NCBI GenBank assembly: GCA_009695005.1
Contig: SIBU01000006.1
Span: 1 to 48,421, forward strand
Length of the DNA: 48,421 bases
Direction: 5' to 3'
DNA from: Candidatus Tayloriibacteriota bacterium
GTDB taxonomy: Bacteria > Patescibacteriota > Minisyncoccia > Phycocordibacterales > SIBU01
Shown here: positions 40,501 to 47,433 of the stretch, piece after piece
Numbering within the stretch: the stretch's first letter is position 1
How the letters are laid out: each line of letters starts with the position of its first letter
Translations under genes and position numbers: made by a program
The notes under the pieces: model-generated
Databases searched by the model: none
Told to the model about the DNA's origin: nothing
Seen by the model: only the letters and a program-made list of their open reading frames with translations

Positions 40501-40701
40501 GTAAATGATTCAGAGCATGGATTCGGTGAGCATATGTATTCCGCTATTCTACTTGGTAATGAATCCCAACGTAAAGAGTTGGCGGTGATTTTTGGGGATG
40601 AGCATACAAATGTTGCACCTGATCTCGGTGAACTTATAGAAAAAAGCATGGATAAGTTTGACGAGGACTTGGGGGAGTATTTAAAGACTAAGACTCAATA
40701 A
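37540..40701 (+). CDS. Transglutaminase-like / von Willebrand factor A fusion protein
   Basis: The 1053-residue soluble protein has a helical N-terminal region, a Pro/Glu-rich linker near 290, a beta domain, then a transglutaminase-like fold with a complete triad: Cys 514 (LECYSSN), His 556 (SSGHAWSEIWD) and Asp 571 (FDATPN). A strongly charged Gln/Glu/Lys linker (about 580-800, coiled coil) leads to a VWA domain with MIDAS DVSGSM at 854-859, the Thr loop RGGTNM and a later FVGDGGDT. VWA domains bind metal-dependent ligands and are typical MoxR clients. The pair recalls MoxR/DUF58/transglutaminase operons, but fusing transglutaminase with VWA in one chain is unusual to me. The protein is cytosolic; a protease or protein cross-linking role is inferred. 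Confidence 0.82.
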   Translation: MKRPGQFTESTPQEKAKPSRLTREMLYLAEQAAEGRLKVLPAKEWSLHYPVDQATRAEKLQGLLDGKYTAEEVTHDIKPDSLFYNAEDIEKEGLEKVSGRIRDLSAFITHYDYPRFAKFVEDMRGHDIPLDDLDNLYSDVTQARVQKKVMDSFGHTGRMQMLEALRAEAETTIKNMGNLPRSQKVLKALKVNWLSEDMGLVGMEERDRVISELSGDERKLFEDLQSSYREYIQKGDESGYKKLTDAVREGLPKIQKETKGGEPSESMQELEKELEKYQEQAVPPGSPEDPAIPPEDRDEYHTPPPAPGESKEKMQERAIFEIDPALGGYYASGRKSYYDVDSKTWSKKKQLSPYTISITGKDRSTISGTLGSGVKSLPLPNGYALDVSSLKANGANVEVRRDQNGCFYLEVSGTGSFSIDFLLEQTPFPGKTIPEDMALLHRGSLSSKSEAVLSKLIGSPIQKAEQVRQYILANHFYPGGGDLEKAQALQYKLRSESTGDNYLQNIDQSEYLECYSSNTKFIAMMRKAGIPARLVIGHKVEGAKDGKSAITQSSGHAWSEIWDGKTWRRFDATPNPKPEDQKESDKDDRKLEKESAEEAEDGGIDKPQENGDKKGQKGDQQKEGQTQGKQQGQGQSPESGNPLEQMPDASDSQMQQSESQLQEAKEQMEKMAEQKQQLEDKVQNAEKFKELSELQKEVEGSDLFDDSKKEIKDKLEAKEDQMKDKIKDELDKMVEDGFMDEKKRDEIIKELEERKLEELDRVQKEVEQENRVYNEYEDIREEIEPLVDKWFQYFAERLPRQDEVGFDDDSLTRQGAFDRKAVMKTRNLLFGTVKNPREIYPSVKPRFMASILVDVSGSMAGEKLQSARKLLIFYSELFSRISQEFGYIKFSINTFSNSVTEIKEFKQDYDSPQRYDFEDGTQSTIKVRLMQKLATRGGTNMLDGIKKAASKLNEQVEEYPDYASAFYFVGDGGDTCGNTENITRFLEVNDSEHGFGEHMYSAILLGNESQRKELAVIFGDEHTNVAPDLGELIEKSMDKFDEDLGEYLKTKTQ

Positions 40702-40801
40702 AAGTTTCTTTTCAGAATATGCCACCTGAATCCAGGAAAAAAAGCGAAGCAAATGTAAAATTCTTAAAAAAACCCAACTGATCGTTCGTAAGGCACGGTA
40801 C

Positions 40802-40967
40802 TCTCGCGCTCATCTCGTTTCGCTCGCTGTGCCCGGGGTGGGAAGTTCGAACCTTACAGGTTCAGTACAGGTTTCCCATCTCGGGGACTCGATATGGGAG
40901 AACCTTTTCGATTCCCACACGAAAGCGTCCCGCGCTTTCTCCCGCGCTCATCTCGTTTCGCTCGCTG
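40802..40967 (-). repeat. tRNA-Leu(TAA)-linked type I element
   Basis: A stretch of about 40 bases including the tRNA 3' end and the 25 bases beyond (GCTCATCTCGTTTCGCTCGC, then TGTGCCCGGGGTGGGA) occurs at 40802-40843 and again at 40941-40981, so one 139-bp unit is bounded by direct repeats. The unit is type I: in tRNA sense AGGTTCTCCCAT/ATGGGAAACCT, GTACTG, GAACC-TGTAA-GGTTC. The hairpin GAAAGCG/CGCTTTC lies on its tRNA side. The rest of 40702-40801 shows nothing clear. Confidence 0.82.
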
Positions 40968-41051
40968 TGCCCGGGGTGGGAATCGAACCCACACGACCTT
41001 ACGGTCCAGGGATTTTAAGTCCCTTACGGCTACCAATTACGTCACCCGGGC
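40968..41051 (-). tRNA. tRNA-Leu (TAA)
   Basis: Class II tRNA: acceptor GCCCGGG/CCCGGGC, anticodon loop CTTAAAA (anticodon TAA), variable arm GACC...GGTC, T-arm GTGGG/CCCAC. Discriminator A; CCA not encoded. Confidence 0.95.
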
Positions 41052-41188
41052 ATCCATGAGAATCGCTCGCAACTCAAATTTTTGCCGTCGCAAAAATTTG
41101 TCTGGGCACCGCCTCGCAATCGCTCGAAGCTCGCGATATTGCTTCGGCGTTCGATTCTCCCGCGCAAGCCGCGCAGGCGGCTTGCTCG
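41052..41188 (-). repeat. tRNA-Cys-linked element (type II-like)
   Basis: Between tRNA-Leu and tRNA-Cys, GAGAATCG (from 41058) and CGATTCTC (to 41159) form an outer stem copying the tRNA-Cys T-arm. Inside, in tRNA sense, GAACGCCGAAG, a hairpin and CGAGGCGG parallel the type II elements of tRNA-Ser and tRNA-Lys, followed by AAATTTTTGC/GCAAAAATTT. CAAGCCGC/GCGGCTTG with GCAG loop links it to the tRNA. Confidence 0.7.
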
Positions 41189-41263
41189 TGGAGGCCACGG
41201 GGAGAATCGAACTCCCGCATAGAGATTTTGCAGATCTCCGAATTACCACTTTTCTACGTGGCC
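41189..41263 (-). tRNA. tRNA-Cys (GCA), CCA encoded
   Basis: Acceptor GGCCACG/CGTGGCC, discriminator T, anticodon stem GAGAT/ATCTC with loop CTGCAAA (anticodon GCA), T-arm CGGGAG/CTCCCC region. It alone of the seven tRNAs has an encoded CCA (41189-41191). Confidence 0.95.
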
Positions 41264-41308
41264 AAATATATTAATTAAATTTCGATGATCGTAAATCCTA
41301 AAAAAACC

Positions 41309-41632
41309 TTACATTTGTGACAGCATATCAATTTTTTGTCGATTTTTCTCGCCTAAGTCTATCCTGAAATCGACAAAAGGCAATCTGAATAGCTTTGTCT
41401 CACGCTTTAAAACTTCCCGGAACTCAGAACGTTTCCTTTTTGCAAAATCTAGCGCACCGTTTTCCTTGTCAGCAGGGAACACTGTAAATGATACCAGAGC
41501 TCTCTTTCCTGCGTCCATCAGTTCAACATTGGTGACTGTGATGAGAGCACTGTTGGAAGATTCGCGTTCAAGAAATTCCGCTGCTTTTTCGCGGATAATT
41601 TCCTTAACTTTTTCGTCTTTAATGTCGCTCAT
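41309..41632 (-). CDS. rbfA: Ribosome-binding factor A
   Basis: The 107-residue protein has the KH-like RbfA pattern: IREKAAEFLERESS, ITVTNVELMDAGKRALVSFTVFP, and the C-terminal LKRETKLFRLPFVDFRID with the conserved K-R-x-P-x-L/F element. RbfA binds the 5' region of 16S rRNA in late 30S assembly. It starts 8 bases after infB ends, the classical infB-rbfA order, so the two are co-transcribed. Confidence 0.9.
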   Translation of the reverse strand: MSDIKDEKVKEIIREKAAEFLERESSNSALITVTNVELMDAGKRALVSFTVFPADKENGALDFAKRKRSEFREVLKRETKLFRLPFVDFRIDLGEKNRQKIDMLSQM

Positions 41633-41640
41633 GATATTAA

Positions 41641-43155
41641 TTATTTTTGAACAATAATAAAGGTTTCCAGTACATCACCGGGAGCAATCTCGATTTTTGC
41701 CTCTGCCATGGCTCCAAATTCCTTGTCTTTCAAAACTTCACTAGTTTTGACTTTTTGTTGCTGAAGTTCACGGATTCTTCCGCTACCAACCTCAGCGCCA
41801 CGTCTTATAATTTTGAATTCATCCCCTAAACCGATTGAACCCTCTATAACCTTACCCCCGATAATTTGCTTGTCTTTAACGACACTGAACAAGCGAATGA
41901 TTTTGGCTTTGCCTCTTGTTTCGACAACTTCAAGTTTTGGAGTGCGGGTGGCTATAACTTCTTGCATTCTTTCAATCAATTTGTAAATGATAGTAAATAG
42001 TTCAATCTTGACGCCGTCACGCTCAGCCAAATTTCTGGCGGCGTTATCAATTTTTACATTAAAACCAAAAATTAGAGCGTCAGGGTTGCCAGAAAGAATT
42101 TTAAGATCTGACTCATTGATGTCACCGGTACCGGATTGAATAATTCTTGGAATAATTTTATCGGTCGCTAATTTGGCCATTTCATGTTCAATGGCTTCAA
42201 GAGTTCCTGATACATCCGTTTTTACAACGAGAGGAATCACGACTCTTTCTTCGGCGATAGATTTTTTAATTACTACGATTTTTTTAATATTCTTTTCCGG
42301 ATTCTCAAGAAATTCCTCAGCGTCCTTTTTTGAATAGAAAGAGTGAAACATGTCGCCAGTTTTCGGTGCACTGTCCCAGCCAATTATTGTAACTGGAGTA
42401 CCAGGCAGACAAACGTCAATTTTTTTGCCGGCAAAGTTTTCAATCATACGTAGAGGAGAAATAGATTTTCCAGAAACAACAGTCATACCCCTAGAAAGAG
42501 TTCCGTTTCTGATTATAAGCACTGCACTGATACCTCTCTCCTTTGATCTAGAGACTTCGAGTACAACACCTTCTGCAGGAAGATTTTCATTTGCTGAAAT
42601 TTCGCCTACCTCAGCTACCAAAAGAACCATATCCAATAGCTCATTTATACCAGAGCCCGTTTTGGCGGAAACTGGCAAGCAGGGAACTTCACCACCGTAA
42701 CCTTCTACATATATTTCATTTTCTAAAAGACTTTGTTTGGCGCGTTCGATATTAGCACTTGGTTTGTCCATCTTTGTGACCGCAATAATAAAAGGGAGCT
42801 TACTTTCCTTGATGAATTTAAGTGCCTCAAGGGTTTGTGGTTTGACGCCGTCCTCTCCGGAAACAACCAATATGGCAATATCGGCGACGGAAGCACCTCG
42901 GCTACGGATTGCAGCGAACGCTTCGTGTCCCGGCGTATCGATAAAAGTTATCGGTTTTGTCAGTCCTTCAGGAGTTTTGTGAAATACTTCGTATGCGGAA
43001 ACATGCTGTGTTATACCACCAGCCTCTTTGTCTGTAACATTTGATTTACGAATATAGTCTAGAAGGGTAGTTTTGCCATGATCAATATGGCCCATTACCG
43101 CAACAACTGGTGGACGGGGAACAGATGTATTCTTTTGTTCTGTTTTTTTAGTCAT
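41641..43155 (-). CDS. infB: Translation initiation factor IF-2 (short form)
   Basis: From ATG 43155 the 504-residue protein goes almost directly into the G domain: G1 GHIDHGKTT, G2 with ITQHVSAYEV, G3 DTPGHEAF, G4 TKMD and G5 SAK, followed by domain II, the IF-2 domain 3 and the C2 fMet-tRNA-binding domain. The N domains of E. coli IF-2 (about 390 residues) are missing, as often in reduced CPR genomes. IF-2 places fMet-tRNA in the P site and drives subunit joining. rbfA follows and a DUF4446 gene precedes. Confidence 0.96.
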   Translation of the reverse strand: MTKKTEQKNTSVPRPPVVAVMGHIDHGKTTLLDYIRKSNVTDKEAGGITQHVSAYEVFHKTPEGLTKPITFIDTPGHEAFAAIRSRGASVADIAILVVSGEDGVKPQTLEALKFIKESKLPFIIAVTKMDKPSANIERAKQSLLENEIYVEGYGGEVPCLPVSAKTGSGINELLDMVLLVAEVGEISANENLPAEGVVLEVSRSKERGISAVLIIRNGTLSRGMTVVSGKSISPLRMIENFAGKKIDVCLPGTPVTIIGWDSAPKTGDMFHSFYSKKDAEEFLENPEKNIKKIVVIKKSIAEERVVIPLVVKTDVSGTLEAIEHEMAKLATDKIIPRIIQSGTGDINESDLKILSGNPDALIFGFNVKIDNAARNLAERDGVKIELFTIIYKLIERMQEVIATRTPKLEVVETRGKAKIIRLFSVVKDKQIIGGKVIEGSIGLGDEFKIIRRGAEVGSGRIRELQQQKVKTSEVLKDKEFGAMAEAKIEIAPGDVLETFIIVQK

Positions 43156-43192
43156 AAAATTTTGCAAATGTAAAGAAAATCATATTCAAAAT

Positions 43193-43672
43193 TTACTTTT
43201 TTGAAAAAATTTCCCTCGCTATAACTAAAGATTTCTTTTCTTCGTCTGTCAGTTCGTATTCAGATTTAAAATCCTTTATAGGTTTTGAAAAAATACTGAC
43301 ATGATCTCTTGAGTAAAGACTTGAAAGAACTACACCATTGCCCTTTTCTGAAATAAAGCTTGAGGCAAAACTTTGGCTACCACCTTCTCCATTTCCCCTG
43401 AAAGGGTTGAATCTCACTGTCCCGACTCCTTGGACGCTTCTTCCTAGCCTGATTTCAACATTTGCTAGATGATCGATCATCTCAACTTTAAATTGTTTGA
43501 TGATTTTGATGTCAGATTCCATGGTTGACATTGCTTCGTCTAGGTTTTTTGCCTTGCCACCGCGAGTTAGTCTTCTAACACGTATTTCAAGGTGTACAAC
43601 AAAGATAATAAGAAGAGCGCAAGCAACCCCTAAGGTAATTAGAATCTCTCTTGTGTGCATCTCCATAGCCAT
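43193..43672 (-). CDS. DUF4446 family membrane protein
   Basis: The 159-residue product has one N-terminal membrane helix (ILITLGVACALLIIFVVHLEI), then the DUF4446 core: NVEIRLGRSVQGVGTVRFNPFRGNGEGGSQSFASSFISEKGNGVVLSSLYSRDHV-like order with SIFSKPI and YELTDEE at the end. The family is common in Firmicutes and CPR and has no assigned function. It lies 37 bases before infB in the same direction. Confidence 0.85.
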   Translation of the reverse strand: MAMEMHTREILITLGVACALLIIFVVHLEIRVRRLTRGGKAKNLDEAMSTMESDIKIIKQFKVEMIDHLANVEIRLGRSVQGVGTVRFNPFRGNGEGGSQSFASSFISEKGNGVVLSSLYSRDHVSIFSKPIKDFKSEYELTDEEKKSLVIAREIFSKK

Positions 43673-43760
43673 AGGATTATAGCGGAGAAAGTGACATTTG
43701 GCAAAAAGCTAAAGATATATCTCATTGTATTTTTCTCAATATTTTCATAATATGTGAAGA

Positions 43761-44966
43761 ATGAAAAAAAGAGTGTATATGGATTACGCCTCAACAACCC
43801 CTCTTGACCCTAGGGTATTCAAAGTGATGACTCCGTTTTTTTTGGAAAAGATTGGCAATCCCAGTTCAATTCACTTTGAAGGAGTTTTGGCAAAAAAAGG
43901 TTTGGAGGAATCGAGGGTAAAGGTAGCCAAAATATTACAGGCTCATGCCGATGAAATTATTTTTACCTCGGGTGGTACCGAATCGAACAATTTGGCAATC
44001 TTTGGAGTTGTAAAAAACTTGGAAAAAAGCGGGCTTTCGATTGCTAAAATGCATTTTGTGACGACGGTTATCGAGCACAGTTCAGTTTTGGAGTGTTTTC
44101 GCGAATTAGAAAGTCGCGGAGCGAAAGTTGATTATGCGCCAGTAAAGAGTAACGGAATTGTTGACCCTAAAATCATCGAGAAATTGCTTCGAAGAGAAAC
44201 GGTACTTGTTTCTATCGGATATACGAACAACGAAATTGGAACCATTCAACCACTCAGAGAAGTTTCGAAGATAATTAAAAATCTGTCAGCGGTTAAAGGT
44301 CAAGAGTCAATTATCAAAGGTTTTTCCAGCCTCATTTTTCACACCGACGCTTCTCAGGCTCCACTTTACTTAGACTGTATGACGGAGCGGTTAGGTGTCG
44401 ATCTTATGACTTTGGATGGTCATAAAATGTATGGTCCAAAAGGTGTTGGAGCGTTATATGTAAAAAGGGGAAATTTAATTCAACCAATTTTTGAAGGAGG
44501 AGGTCAGGAGAGGGGATTTAGGGCGACTACTGAAAATGTGCCGGCAATTGTCGGTTTTGCCAAAGCTTTTGAAATTGCAGTATCAATGAGAATAAAGGAA
44601 TCGGCGCGTCTTGAAAAATTACGAAACTATTTCTATTCCAAGGTTCTGCAGAATACTGGAATAGAAGGATTGGGAAATATAACAGTAAATGGCGATTTGA
44701 ATGAGCGTTTGCCAAATAACATTAATATCTCGGTTACAGGACTGGATGCGGAATTTGCTGTTTTAAAATTAGATGCCAGAGGAATAGCATGTTCTACAAA
44801 AAGTTCGTGCCTAGGTTCTGAGGGCGGATCTTACGTTGTTCGAGCGCTTGGAGGTAGTGCAAAACGCTCGCTAGAGTCCCTTCGTTTTACTTTTGGAAGA
44901 TCTACCGTGAAGGCTGATATTGATTATTTGCTAATTCAGTTAAAGTCGATTATCGCTAAACCATAA
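43761..44966 (+). CDS. Cysteine desulfurase (NifS/IscS family)
   Basis: The 401-residue class V aminotransferase-fold protein begins VYMDYASTTPLDPRV, has IIFTSGGTESNNLAI, VIEHSSVLE, the PLP lysine in LDGHKMYGPKG near residue 220, GGGQERGFRATTENV, and the catalytic Cys loop STKSSCLG near residue 350. It removes sulfur from cysteine as a persulfide for tRNA thiolation or Fe-S assembly. A CATAAT -10-like box lies 10 bases upstream of the ATG, so the mRNA is nearly leaderless. No scaffold (IscU) or MnmA gene is adjacent. IscS and NifS subtypes cannot be told apart with confidence. Confidence 0.93.
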   Translation: MKKRVYMDYASTTPLDPRVFKVMTPFFLEKIGNPSSIHFEGVLAKKGLEESRVKVAKILQAHADEIIFTSGGTESNNLAIFGVVKNLEKSGLSIAKMHFVTTVIEHSSVLECFRELESRGAKVDYAPVKSNGIVDPKIIEKLLRRETVLVSIGYTNNEIGTIQPLREVSKIIKNLSAVKGQESIIKGFSSLIFHTDASQAPLYLDCMTERLGVDLMTLDGHKMYGPKGVGALYVKRGNLIQPIFEGGGQERGFRATTENVPAIVGFAKAFEIAVSMRIKESARLEKLRNYFYSKVLQNTGIEGLGNITVNGDLNERLPNNINISVTGLDAEFAVLKLDARGIACSTKSSCLGSEGGSYVVRALGGSAKRSLESLRFTFGRSTVKADIDYLLIQLKSIIAKP

Positions 44967-45017
44967 TTTTGCTAAATTTAGCTTGTGTTTTTTTGAAGTT
45001 GTTTTATTATTCATTCA

Positions 45018-45935
45018 ATGGAGGAATTAACTAAACAACAAATCGTTCTTGTAACTTTGCTAGTCTCTTTTATTACATCAATTGGGACTGGTATTGTTAC
45101 TGTAGCGCTTATGGATCAAGCGCCACCTGGAGTGACACAGACTATCAATCGCGTGGTGGAACGTACAATAGAGAAGGTTGTACAGGGGCCGGCCCAACAA
45201 ACCGCCTCTGTAATTACCAAGGAGACTATTGTCGTAAAAGAGGATGACTTGGTAGTTCAGGCTGTAGAGAAAAATTCCAAAAGTATCGTTTCAGTCATTT
45301 GGATATCCGGAGAGGGTGATAGTTTGAAAGATGTTTTTGTTGGAAATGGTTTGGTGGTAGGAAAAGATGGCTTGGTTGCAATTGATCCGTCAATTACAGG
45401 TCAGGTTCAAGATTTTGAGGGTAATTTTGTTCCACAAAAATTTAAAGTGATTTATTCTGATCGGTTGACGTTACCGGTTTCGATTGTCCCAGCGTCTGCT
45501 TCTTCAAAAATTATTTTCTTGAAACCCATTTTTGACGGTGTGTCTAAACCTCCGATTTTTTCTCTGGCGTCATTGGCAGATTCTGTTTCTTTAAAACTTG
45601 GACAAACTGTTATCGCGCTTGGAGGAGAAAAGGTTTCTGTTGCAACAGGTATTGTGTCAAATCTCTCTGAAAAGTTGGGTGATACAAGTGTTTCCAGTAC
45701 GGCCACTTCAACCGCAGATATTGTCGCCTTGAAAAATTCTCAAATAATAAAAACTGATATCCATACAATTGGAAAGACATTGGGTAGCATTTTGGTAAAT
45801 TTATCGAGTGATGTTGTGGGTATTAGAGCGATTTCGGCCGGTGAAGGAGATAATTTTTATATTCCGTCTGGTGCGATTGTGGCTGCATTGGCTAAGGTAT
45901 CTGCCGCTACCACTACGGCCTCTGTAATTCGTTAA
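45018..45935 (+). CDS. HtrA/DegP-like trypsin-fold protein lacking catalytic residues
   Basis: The 305-residue protein has an N-terminal membrane helix (IVLVTLLVSFITSIGTGIVTVALM), a coiled stretch, and a domain from about 80 to 290 with the HtrA pattern VQAVEKNSKSIVSVI and a later VATGIVSNLSE. The positions expected for the triad are changed: the TNxHV segment reads GLVAIDPSIT (no His), and the GNSGGPLVN segment reads GKTLGSILVN (no nucleophilic Ser in place). No PDZ domain follows. It is probably a membrane-bound pseudoprotease that binds rather than cuts. It follows the cysteine desulfurase by 51 bases, possibly in one unit. Confidence 0.75.
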   Translation: MEELTKQQIVLVTLLVSFITSIGTGIVTVALMDQAPPGVTQTINRVVERTIEKVVQGPAQQTASVITKETIVVKEDDLVVQAVEKNSKSIVSVIWISGEGDSLKDVFVGNGLVVGKDGLVAIDPSITGQVQDFEGNFVPQKFKVIYSDRLTLPVSIVPASASSKIIFLKPIFDGVSKPPIFSLASLADSVSLKLGQTVIALGGEKVSVATGIVSNLSEKLGDTSVSSTATSTADIVALKNSQIIKTDIHTIGKTLGSILVNLSSDVVGIRAISAGEGDNFYIPSGAIVAALAKVSAATTTASVIR

Positions 45936-45942
45936 TTAAAAT

Positions 45943-47349
45943 TTAGTGCATTGGGTTCCACAAGGCTTCAGAAAGTCCAACTTCCAAAAGTTTTCTTAAA
46001 CTAAAACGAGATATTTTAGTTTTTTCTATTTCTTTAGGATTTAGTCCTCCGTTTTGGATTGAATTTGTGGCTTGATCGTAATACCACTCTAAAATCTCGG
46101 GTAATCTTCCTGTTCTTGCCAAGTATCTTATATCTAGATTTGTGGTGTTGCCTTTAAGATTCAATTCCTCGGTTCGAATTATGGCGGTCAATGAGCGTAG
46201 ATCAATGTGTTTGGTTGGTCGAGTTAGAATATTTACATGGCCTGAAGGCATCCATTGTGCAACCACATCAAAACGTCCTCCAACTTGAGACCGGAGGTAT
46301 CCCGGCATGCTGGCGTTTTCTGAATCGATAATGACCACTTTAAGCTTTTTATCTCTTTGCTTTGTGAAAAATATTTCGGCTTTACCGCTTAAAACTTTCT
46401 CTTCAAATTCTTTTGGGAGTTCTTCAGTCCTACGAACTTCCTCTTCGAAATGGGCTTCAATAAAAGGAAGTACTATTTCCACAACATGTGCCGGTCTTTT
46501 TGAAAAGTTTTTGTTTAAAGCGGCCACAAGTCCAGATAAACCGAACGCTCTATCTAGAGGATCAGCAGAAATTGTTCCTTTGCCAAAAAAATCGTCGCGT
46601 TCGGTGTATTCAAGAAGTTTTTGTAGAGAAGGGGATTCGCTTACTCCAAGATACTCCGAAATAAGTCTTGTTGCTGTGGTTTTTGTTTGCTTGCCGTGAT
46701 GATCAAATTGCCCTCCACCTAAATCTATCAAAAGCTGACCCTTAGATAGTAAAGAATCCGGAGTTTCTCCATCAGGAACAGTTTGCCAAACGTCAACACT
46801 TGAATTTTCAATTCCAGGAAATCTTATTTTGCCGAATTTTTTCAGAACAAAAATCGCAACAATCGTGTCGGGTTGGGCTCGAGTTGGCAAAATAATTTTC
46901 TGAATTGGAAACGTGGAAAGTTTTGTAACAACTTGTTTGCCGTCAAATAGTCCGATAACTCCAGTTACTGTTAAGGACCCGTCAAGTTTCCTGAACCCAC
47001 TTTTTTCAATCAATTCATTTGAGTAAACGGGCTTGGTGTCGTTTCTGGTAGATAGTGTAATGTGTGGATTAGCGTTTGAAGATAGATCAGTTTGCATTAT
47101 TAAGGCTTGAGCTCTGTCGTCTTCGGCAATACCAATTACATTAAGATTAACTGTATCGCCAAGCTTGAGGGTTTTTATTTGTTCTTCGGAAGGCTTGAAA
47201 TGAATTGTTAGATGGTCAGCGTAAATATTCTCAAATTTAGGTATAAACGTTTGTAAAATTTTGTTGCGACTCTCCTCATTTAAAAAAACGCCAGAATAGA
47301 TAAAATGGGAAGAGAGATTTCTATTTTGGCCCAAGTCATTATTTTCCAT
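45943..47349 (-). CDS. Fusion of a 2H phosphoesterase-like domain and a MYG1-like DHH-type hydrolase
   Basis: The 468-residue protein starts with a domain of about 115 residues bearing two H-x-T motifs (DHLTIHF near 45 and PHITLST near 97), the signature of 2H phosphoesterases, which open cyclic phosphates on RNA. From about 165 to 410 it matches the MYG1/UPF0160 family: TRAQPDTIVAIFVLKK, LLIDLGGGQFDHHGK (metal-binding DHH), RDDFFGKGT, and a late SGHVNILTRP. MYG1 proteins are DHH-type 3'-5' RNA exonucleases in eukaryotes. The fusion suggests RNA end processing or repair in the cytoplasm; this is inferred. The gene is leftward and convergent with the HtrA-like gene, 7 bases between stops. Confidence 0.7.
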   Translation of the reverse strand: MENNDLGQNRNLSSHFIYSGVFLNEESRNKILQTFIPKFENIYADHLTIHFKPSEEQIKTLKLGDTVNLNVIGIAEDDRAQALIMQTDLSSNANPHITLSTRNDTKPVYSNELIEKSGFRKLDGSLTVTGVIGLFDGKQVVTKLSTFPIQKIILPTRAQPDTIVAIFVLKKFGKIRFPGIENSSVDVWQTVPDGETPDSLLSKGQLLIDLGGGQFDHHGKQTKTTATRLISEYLGVSESPSLQKLLEYTERDDFFGKGTISADPLDRAFGLSGLVAALNKNFSKRPAHVVEIVLPFIEAHFEEEVRRTEELPKEFEEKVLSGKAEIFFTKQRDKKLKVVIIDSENASMPGYLRSQVGGRFDVVAQWMPSGHVNILTRPTKHIDLRSLTAIIRTEELNLKGNTTNLDIRYLARTGRLPEILEWYYDQATNSIQNGGLNPKEIEKTKISRFSLRKLLEVGLSEALWNPMH

Positions 47350-47381
47350 TGATATATGTTATCACAGTAAATATAAAAAAA

Positions 47382-47411
47382 TTAGCCCCAAAGTTTGAAA
47401 ACTTTGGGGCT
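47382..47411 (-). terminator. Terminator of the 290-residue protein gene
   Basis: AGCCCCAAAGTTT and AAACTTTGGGGCT form a 13-bp stem with a 3-base loop; on the minus strand AATTTTTTTATA follows. It lies about 25 bases after the stop and before the 2H/MYG1 gene start. Confidence 0.88.
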
Positions 47412-47433
47412 CACAACATCTTTGCATCTTTGA

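Noticed and set aside
40841-40900. The GTA-loop hairpin as a tRNA-Tyr anticodon mimic
   Set aside because: GAAAC-TGTAA-GTTTC resembles a Tyr anticodon arm, but the other version (loop AGTAG) lacks the invariant U33, so the likeness is probably chance.
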